Assembly (NCBI GenBank): GCA_018710795.1
Contig: DVJH01000132.1
Span: 1-5,180, forward strand
Length of the DNA stretch: 5,180 nucleotides
Direction: 5' to 3'
Source: Candidatus Galligastranaerophilus gallistercoris
Lineage (GTDB): Bacteria > Cyanobacteriota > Vampirovibrionia > Gastranaerophilales > Gastranaerophilaceae
This document shows positions 1 through 5,180 of this stretch, piece by piece. A program made the position numbers and the translations under genes. Position 1 is the first letter of the stretch. Every line of letters begins with the position of its first letter. The notes under the pieces are model-generated. The model was not told where the DNA came from and did no database searches. It saw only the letters and a program-made list of their open reading frames with translations.

Positions 1-3000
1 TATACCGATTTTGACGTTGAATTTCTTGACGCAAACCTTATAACAACCCCGGGGCTTAAAATCGGCTTCAGACTTCTTGATGTCGATGTTAATCTGCCTG
101 ACGGCTCAAAACTCCTTGATGCTCCCTGTATATGGGCAAAACTCTCTATTCCGAGAATGCTTTTATTAAATGCTAAATTGACCGATTTAACCTTGTATAA
201 ACCGGTTTTATATTTTAATGTCGTGAATAATTCCGCATATAAGCCGGTAAGAGCAATAGAGAGAAAATTATATGACAGAGAAAAAGAACAAAATCTTGAT
301 TCAATATCAAAAAAACGTGAATTTAACCTTTTATCGTTAATGAGATATAATGCGCCCAATATTAATCTTATCGATTATCGTTTAGTATCAAAAGACGAAA
401 CTACGGGCGATTATCTTTTGTTAAAGGGAAACAGGCTTAAAGCGGCATATTTAAACAATAAAAGAATAAAAATAAAAACCAAAGCCGAACTTCATCTAAA
501 CGATGTCAAAAACGTTGATTTTAACCTTGATATAAATACGTTTATTCCCAAAAAAGGCGAGCTTGATAAAGAAGACGATCCTGCGGTAAGGGCTGAGGTG
601 CCTTTTATAAACCCTGTTTTAACGTATAAAAATTACGATCCGAAAGGCGTCATAAGCGCTAAAATGAAGCTTGATGACACTATAAGAGGAATAACCGGAA
701 GCGGCTACTTTTTTGTTGACGGTGTAAGCTTTGATATAAACGGTTATAAGCTTCCGAAAAGCTATTTAAAAACCAGTTTCAGCGGAACAAAAACATATCT
801 CGGTATGGATGTTGCGCTGAAAGAAGATCAGCACCTCAAAATTAACGGCTGGATAAAAAATAAACGCCGTCCCGATTTTGATTTGAATATATTATCGGAC
901 GGAATATATTTTAACGAACTCATTACCCTCTCAAAAGCTCTGCTGGATTCTTTGGGTGTTAAAAACAATCTTTCTTATATGAAAGCAAAAGGATATTTTG
1001 CTTCCGACGTTTCAATAAGGACAAACTGCAAAAGTTTGAAATCAAAAGGTTATATGCAAATAAAAGATGCGGCGCTCATAAACGATAAAACCAAACTGGG
1101 CTTTAACGATATCAACGCTTCTTTAATATTTGACAATGATACGCTCTCGATAAATGATACTCATCTTAAAGTAAATGACGGCGAACTTGCTGTGGCAGGT
1201 ACGATAGATAAAAAAGCTGACGCCGATATTACGGTAACCTCGGACGGGCTTCCGCTTCCTGAATTATATCTTGCATTTGCACCTGAAGATATTAAAAAGG
1301 AAATTAAATTAAATTCGGGCAGCTTGTCTTTAAATGCACATATAAACGGAAAACTTAAAAAACCGGTATCGATTTTAAATGCTACGGTAAGCAATCTTGC
1401 TTTATGCGACAAGCTTGCAACCGCCGTTATTACAAATAAAGAATTAAAAATTGATATAAGAGACGAAAAAGAACTAAAGGGCAAAATTATAAATAACGGC
1501 TTTAAGCTTTCTCTTCCCTACAGCAAATCAACCTTAAAAGACGATAATTTGACGGTTGAATTTGATGATAAGGATTTGTCGCTCAGCCCGACACAGCTTA
1601 AAATTAACAGAAATACGGCAATTACTCTGACCGGAGCCGTTACCAATTATATGACACGCCCCGTGTATGATTTTAATCTCGAAGGCGATCTTTTTGCGGG
1701 TGAAATTAAAAAACTGGCAGGCGTTGTTTTGGAACCCTTTATTGATTCAAAAGGCATAATCCCCGTTAAAGCGGTTTTAGCGGGCAATAAAAAGAAACAA
1801 ACCCTGAGAGCACAGATTGCGTCCGACACAAATAACTATATAACCCCCGTTCATATCGAATCTTTAAAAAATGCTCAGTCAATTGTCCAATTGCTGGTTG
1901 ATTTTAAAGGAAACAGACTGAAAATAAAAGATACGGGGCTGTATTCAAAAATTGTTCCCGCCGAATTTTCGGATGATTTCGATTTAAATTTACATGAAGC
2001 AAACGAAGTAATTTCGCTTGACGGCACCGTTATGGGCATTGATTCAATTAACCCTGTTATAAATATGCTTAATTTCGAAATTAATAAACCTCTCAAGATA
2101 ACTGTCGCAGGGCTTAAAAATTCAAATCTTACCGCAAAGGGCAGAATTTCCGCATTCGGAAACATTGATTCTCCGAGGCTAAAAGGCAGATTTGAAACCG
2201 ATGACCTTAATATACCCGATGCAAATCTGACGATGAAAAATGCAACACTCGGTTTAAACGGCAAAGAAGGACATATTTCAACAAGGGGTCTTTTAATAAA
2301 CGGCTCGGATATTAAGATTGATTCCGATATTTATACCTCAATGCTTCCCGTTATCGTGTTTGATAATTTAAAGGTTACATCCGATACGATTAACGTTGAT
2401 AAACTTACGGCTTCAATAAATAATGTATTGAATCTTATTCCGGCCGATCCCGTTAAAAGGCCGCAAGGAGACATTAATGCCGCCGTAATATCGGGAAATT
2501 ATGACATAAAAAGCCTTAAAACGGGTAATATTCTTGCTTTGAATAATACGGGCGGCATTAAGTTATCAAACAACGTATTGAGCCTTGATGATATATATTC
2601 TGAAGCCTTTAAGGGTACCATAAAAGGATATACGGACGTCAATCTTCTAAATTATTTTATTAATGCAAAGATAAGGGGCGAACATATTGATACCGATGAT
2701 GCTCTTGTTGCACTTGTTAATATGAAAGATACTCTCAAAGGCGATTTATTCTTTGATGCAAATGTTGCGCTTAAAGGACTTACATATAACGAACAGGTAA
2801 ACTCTTTAAACGGAAAAGTTGATTTTTCAATTTTAAACGGTCAGGCAGGTCCTTTCAGCAAAATTGAAAACATCTTTTTGTCGGAAAATATAAGAGAATC
2901 GGAATTTTTCCAAACGGCGCTCGGCTCCGTTATAAATTCCGCAGTTTCTGTTGATACTTCGAGATTTAAAAATCTTGAAGGCACAATTAAATTCAAAAAA

Positions 3001-3567
3001 GACGGCATTGCATACATCGACCCGATTACAATGCAGGGTGATGCGCTGTGTATAAAAATCGACGGTAATATGGATATATTAAATAATGAACTTGATGCAA
3101 AAGTAAGAGGCAGATTAGGTTCAATGGTATCAAGCGTTTTAGGACCCCTTGCAAACGTTAACCCCGTTAACATAGTAAAAGCAACTCCCGGGTTAAATGT
3201 TGCAATGGCAAAAACATTCTCGGTATTTTGCGAAAAAATAACGCAGGATGAAATGAATTTAATTCCCGACTTTTCAAAAGACCGTTCGGATTTTAACGCA
3301 ACAAAATTCCAGCTTGTGTTAAACGGCGATGTTAATAAGCCTTTAAGCCTTTTAAAATCGTTTAAATGGCTTGTAACCGAAGAAGAATACAATATGGCGG
3401 AACAATTTGTATCTTCAATCCCGGATACTCTGCCTGAAAATGTTACCACCTATGAAGAATTAAAATTGTATCAGCAGGAACAGGCAAGAATTGAAGCGGA
3501 AAATAAGACAATAAAAGGAAAAATTAAAAACTTCTTTAAAAATCTGTTTCATAAAGACAATCTGTAA
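1..3567 (+). CDS. AsmA/TamB-like family envelope protein, 5' partial
   Basis: Frame 1 is open from base 1 to the TAA at 3565-3567, giving 1188 visible residues; the real start lies before the window. Residues ~13-60 (TTPGLKIGF..., then LPDGSKLLDA and a run ending LYKPVLYFNV) look like the AsmA N-terminal domain just after its membrane anchor, so the ATG at 157, which lacks a Shine-Dalgarno, is internal. The middle is a long series of alternating hydrophobic/polar strands with recurring Gly...Pro units (near residues 283, 449, 545, 720 and 1109), typical of the beta-groove of AsmA/TamB proteins. Residues ~935-1035 (DFSILNGQAGPFSKIENIFL, later DGIAYIDPITMQGDAL and DGNMDIL) resemble the AsmA-like C-terminal domain. 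The protein ends in a Lys/Phe-rich tail (1170-1187). Known family members are inner-membrane-anchored periplasmic proteins implicated in phospholipid transport to the outer membrane. That role is inferred here, and the specific paralogue cannot be named. No frameshift is seen. Confidence 0.82.
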   Translation, partial: YTDFDVEFLDANLITTPGLKIGFRLLDVDVNLPDGSKLLDAPCIWAKLSIPRMLLLNAKLTDLTLYKPVLYFNVVNNSAYKPVRAIERKLYDREKEQNLDSISKKREFNLLSLMRYNAPNINLIDYRLVSKDETTGDYLLLKGNRLKAAYLNNKRIKIKTKAELHLNDVKNVDFNLDINTFIPKKGELDKEDDPAVRAEVPFINPVLTYKNYDPKGVISAKMKLDDTIRGITGSGYFFVDGVSFDINGYKLPKSYLKTSFSGTKTYLGMDVALKEDQHLKINGWIKNKRRPDFDLNILSDGIYFNELITLSKALLDSLGVKNNLSYMKAKGYFASDVSIRTNCKSLKSKGYMQIKDAALINDKTKLGFNDINASLIFDNDTLSINDTHLKVNDGELAVAGTIDKKADADITVTSDGLPLPELYLAFAPEDIKKEIKLNSGSLSLNAHINGKLKKPVSILNATVSNLALCDKLATAVITNKELKIDIRDEKELKGKIINNGFKLSLPYSKSTLKDDNLTVEFDDKDLSLSPTQLKINRNTAITLTGAVTNYMTRPVYDFNLEGDLFAGEIKKLAGVVLEPFIDSKGIIPVKAVLAGNKKKQTLRAQIASDTNNYITPVHIESLKNAQSIVQLLVDFKGNRLKIKDTGLYSKIVPAEFSDDFDLNLHEANEVISLDGTVMGIDSINPVINMLNFEINKPLKITVAGLKNSNLTAKGRISAFGNIDSPRLKGRFETDDLNIPDANLTMKNATLGLNGKEGHISTRGLLINGSDIKIDSDIYTSMLPVIVFDNLKVTSDTINVDKLTASINNVLNLIPADPVKRPQGDINAAVISGNYDIKSLKTGNILALNNTGGIKLSNNVLSLDDIYSEAFKGTIKGYTDVNLLNYFINAKIRGEHIDTDDALVALVNMKDTLKGDLFFDANVALKGLTYNEQVNSLNGKVDFSILNGQAGPFSKIENIFLSENIRESEFFQTALGSVINSAVSVDTSRFKNLEGTIKFKKDGIAYIDPITMQGDALCIKIDGNMDILNNELDAKVRGRLGSMVSSVLGPLANVNPVNIVKATPGLNVAMAKTFSVFCEKITQDEMNLIPDFSKDRSDFNATKFQLVLNGDVNKPLSLLKSFKWLVTEEEYNMAEQFVSSIPDTLPENVTTYEELKLYQQEQARIEAENKTIKGKIKNFFKNLFHKDNL

Positions 3568-3575
3568 TTTTTTTT

Positions 3576-3582
3576 AGGAGAG
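3576..3582 (+). promoter_or_regulatory. Ribosome binding site of the GH13 gene
   Basis: AGGAGAG lies four bases before the ATG at 3587 (six bases measured from the AGGAG core), which is an ideal Shine-Dalgarno position. It follows a run of eight T that begins right after the stop codon of the upstream gene. It fixes the start codon of the downstream gene and supports translation from a shared transcript. No separate promoter is recognisable in the 19-base spacer; one inside the 3' end of the upstream gene cannot be excluded. Confidence 0.85.
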
Positions 3583-3586
3583 CTTA

Positions 3587-3661
3587 ATGAAAAAAACAAT
3601 AACATATCTTCTTTTAACGACAATGCTTCTTAATCCGTCATTTTGCCTTTCTTCTTATGCG
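3587..3661 (+). other. Signal peptide of the GH13 enzyme
   Basis: Residues 1-25 show a basic start (MKK), a hydrophobic core (about residues 5-21, including YLLLTTMLL) and a polar end with a good signal peptidase I site, S-Y-A before D26. Export to the periplasm or beyond is therefore likely. Cys20 is preceded by P-S-F, which does not fit a lipobox, so a lipoprotein is less likely. Confidence 0.8.
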
Positions 3662-5180
3662 GATGAAATACTAAAAGATAACGGTAAGGCGCCGCAGATT
3701 CAGGAAGCAAAAGAAGACAACGTTATCCCCGGAAAGTTAAAGAAGGAAATAAAAAACCAGATTATAAAAATCTACGGGGCAGATAATGCAGATGAAATTT
3801 ATAATAAAGTTTATGAAATAGCAAAAAAAGCAAAAGAAGAACGTCCCGAAACGCTTTTAAAAGAAGATTTAGCAAGGGATTCCGATTGGTATAAAGATGA
3901 AATTATTTACACATTTTATGCCGACCAATTCGGAACAAAAGAAACAAACGAACCCAACAAATTTGAAGATACGGCAAAAATGCTCGACTATCTTTCCGAT
4001 TTAGGGGTTACCACGCTCCACATTCTACCTTTTGCCGATTCTCCGATGAATGATGCGGGGTTTGATGTTAAAAACCCGAAAAACGTTCGGGCAGATCTTG
4101 GCGGAATGCCCCAGTTTAAAACATTTATAGTGGAAGCTAAAAAAAGAGGTTTTAAAATTAAAACCGATTTGGTTCTAAACCATTTTTCAGACCAGCACCA
4201 GTGGTTTCAGGATTTATTAAAGGGTGATGAATCAAAACTTGATTATTTTATCGTTAAAGAAAAAATGCCCGAATACAGGCGCTATACTGATGAAAAACTG
4301 GGTGTCGTCGTTGAATATAAGGAAGAATCGGGAAAAATCTCAAAAAGAAGGCAAATTTTCCCCGAAATATCAGAAAATAACTACAGAAAAATAACCGTTA
4401 ACGGAAAAGATTATTACGTTTATCACACTTTTTATCCTTTTCAGCCCGATATAAACTGGGAAAACCCCGAAGTTTTGTATTATTGTTTGGGTACAATTAA
4501 CTACTGGGCAAATTTGGGTGTTGATATATTCAGAATGGATGCAATACCTTATCTTTCAAAAGAAGAAGGTACAAATGCCGAAAATCAGCCGAAAACACAT
4601 GCTGTTTTAAAACTTTTAAGCGCATATATTCAATCGGTTTCTCCTAGGTCCGTTATTCAGGCGGAAGCCTGTCAGACGCCAAAAGAAGTTCTCCCTTATT
4701 TCGGCACGGAAAGAAAAATTCAAATTGCAAATAAACTCGGGCAAAAAGAAATTAAAAGAACGGATGAATTTCAAATAGCATATCATTTTCCTTATATGCC
4801 GGGGCTCTGGGCAACTCTGGTTACAAAAGATACGAAATATTTTAAAGATGTTGATAAAGCAACGCCTTCAATTCCTTCAAGCTCTGCCTGGGCTGTATTT
4901 TTAAGAGTCCATGATGAACTTACTTTAGAGATGATTGACCCTTCAATAAGGGAAATCCTCTATAATTCTCTGGTAAATAAAGGTGTTGAATTCAGGCAGG
5001 GTTTTGGCGTTTCGGGCAGAATGGCAAACTTTTTGGATAATAATCCTCAAAGAATAGCAATGGCATTTTCAATTCTTTTATCAATGCCCGGTATTCCCAT
5101 TATCTATTACGGAGATGAAATCGGAATAAGAAATAATTATACCAATGCTCTTGATTCCGCTAAAGAACGCGAGAAAATTC
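3587..5180 (+). CDS. Exported GH13 enzyme, trehalose synthase-like, 3' partial
   Basis: The ATG is set by a strong ribosome binding site and 531 codons are visible before the window ends. Residues 1-25 are a signal peptide. Residues 26-~99 are a charged, probably helical extension. The GH13 (beta/alpha)8 barrel starts near W101 (WYKDEIIYTFYADQF). Conserved regions are DLVLNH (194-199), QPDIN (286-290), GVDIFRMDA (311-319, nucleophile D318), VIQAEA (356-361, acid/base E360) and FLRVHDELTLEM (438-449, stabiliser D443), then YYGDEIG (507-513). GTNAENQPKTH, the HFPYMP segment and HDELTLEM are typical of trehalose synthase (maltose to trehalose isomerisation), and QPDIN places it in the oligo-1,6-glucosidase/TreS side of the family. 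The rest of the barrel end and domain C lie outside the window. TreS is normally cytoplasmic, so the signal peptide is odd. Retaining alpha-glucan chemistry is well supported, but the substrate is not: it could be a glucosidase, amylase or transglucosidase. It lies 19 bases after the AsmA-like gene, probably in the same operon. Confidence 0.88.
   Translation, partial: MKKTITYLLLTTMLLNPSFCLSSYADEILKDNGKAPQIQEAKEDNVIPGKLKKEIKNQIIKIYGADNADEIYNKVYEIAKKAKEERPETLLKEDLARDSDWYKDEIIYTFYADQFGTKETNEPNKFEDTAKMLDYLSDLGVTTLHILPFADSPMNDAGFDVKNPKNVRADLGGMPQFKTFIVEAKKRGFKIKTDLVLNHFSDQHQWFQDLLKGDESKLDYFIVKEKMPEYRRYTDEKLGVVVEYKEESGKISKRRQIFPEISENNYRKITVNGKDYYVYHTFYPFQPDINWENPEVLYYCLGTINYWANLGVDIFRMDAIPYLSKEEGTNAENQPKTHAVLKLLSAYIQSVSPRSVIQAEACQTPKEVLPYFGTERKIQIANKLGQKEIKRTDEFQIAYHFPYMPGLWATLVTKDTKYFKDVDKATPSIPSSSAWAVFLRVHDELTLEMIDPSIREILYNSLVNKGVEFRQGFGVSGRMANFLDNNPQRIAMAFSILLSMPGIPIIYYGDEIGIRNNYTNALDSAKEREKI

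Noticed and set aside
157..159. ATG as the start of the AsmA-like gene
   Set aside because: The frame stays open to base 1, the upstream residues fit the AsmA N-terminal domain, and no Shine-Dalgarno precedes this ATG.
1161..1484. Minus-strand open frame of 107 codons
   Set aside because: It lies wholly inside the AsmA-like gene, has a low-complexity Ser/Phe-rich product and no recognisable domain. It is a shadow of the plus-strand frame.
1880..1893. Two CAATTG hexamers close together
   Set aside because: They are short, lie inside coding sequence (Gln-Ser-Ile-Val-Gln-Leu region) and are palindromic by chance in AT-rich DNA. There is no further repeat structure.
1647..2264. Two minus-strand open frames (1647-1829 and 1875-2264)
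   Set aside because: Both are antisense to a continuous, family-supported coding frame and show no homology signal or own ribosome binding context.
2841..3449. Minus-strand open frame of 202 codons
   Set aside because: This is the longest antisense frame, but it overlaps the well-supported C-terminal AsmA-like domain and its product is Ser/Phe-rich without recognisable motifs.
3568..3575. Run of eight T after the first stop codon, as a possible terminator
   Set aside because: No GC-rich hairpin precedes it; the sequence before it is A/T-rich with only weak pairing. It directly abuts a ribosome binding site.
3638..3646. Possible lipobox around Cys20 of the GH13 protein
   Set aside because: The residues before Cys are P-S-F, with a bulky Phe at -1, which does not fit a lipobox. 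The S-Y-A site five residues later is a better signal peptidase I site.

Overview
The window is an AT-rich, gene-dense piece of a bacterial chromosome. It holds two same-strand genes, each cut by a window edge, separated by only 19 bases. No RNA gene, mobile element, CRISPR array or long non-coding stretch is visible. The first gene encodes an AsmA/TamB-type protein, a family tied to cell envelopes with an outer membrane, so a diderm host is likely. The low G+C, frequent AGA/AGG arginine codons, Lys/Asn/Ile-rich proteins and the pairing of a giant AsmA-like protein with an exported GH13 enzyme remind me of gut Gastranaerophilales (Melainabacteria/Vampirovibrionia). That placement is a recollection-based inference and was not tested.

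Bases 1-3567 are the 3' part of a very long gene for an AsmA/TamB-like protein, with 1188 residues visible. The reading frame is open to base 1, and the first ~50 residues already look like the AsmA N-terminal domain. The true start, with its expected membrane anchor, therefore lies upstream, and the ATG at 157 is internal. The body is a long beta-rich array with degenerate repeats, followed by an AsmA-like C-terminal domain and a basic tail.

Bases 3568-3586 are a short spacer with a strong Shine-Dalgarno sequence (AGGAGAG) and no convincing terminator, so the two genes are probably co-transcribed.

Bases 3587-5180 are the 5' part (531 codons) of a glycoside hydrolase family 13 enzyme. Its sequence most resembles trehalose synthase (maltose alpha-D-glucosyltransferase) and related enzymes. 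The catalytic triad is intact (Asp318, Glu360, Asp443). It departs from TreS in having a signal peptide, a ~75-residue charged helical N-terminal extension, no recognisable Ca-binding loop after the first beta strand, an altered GYDIxDY motif, an extra ~17-residue insertion, and RVHD in place of RNHD. This exported, divergent TreS-like enzyme is the most interesting item here. A joint role of the two proteins in envelope or periplasmic glycan/lipid handling is only suggested by their adjacency.
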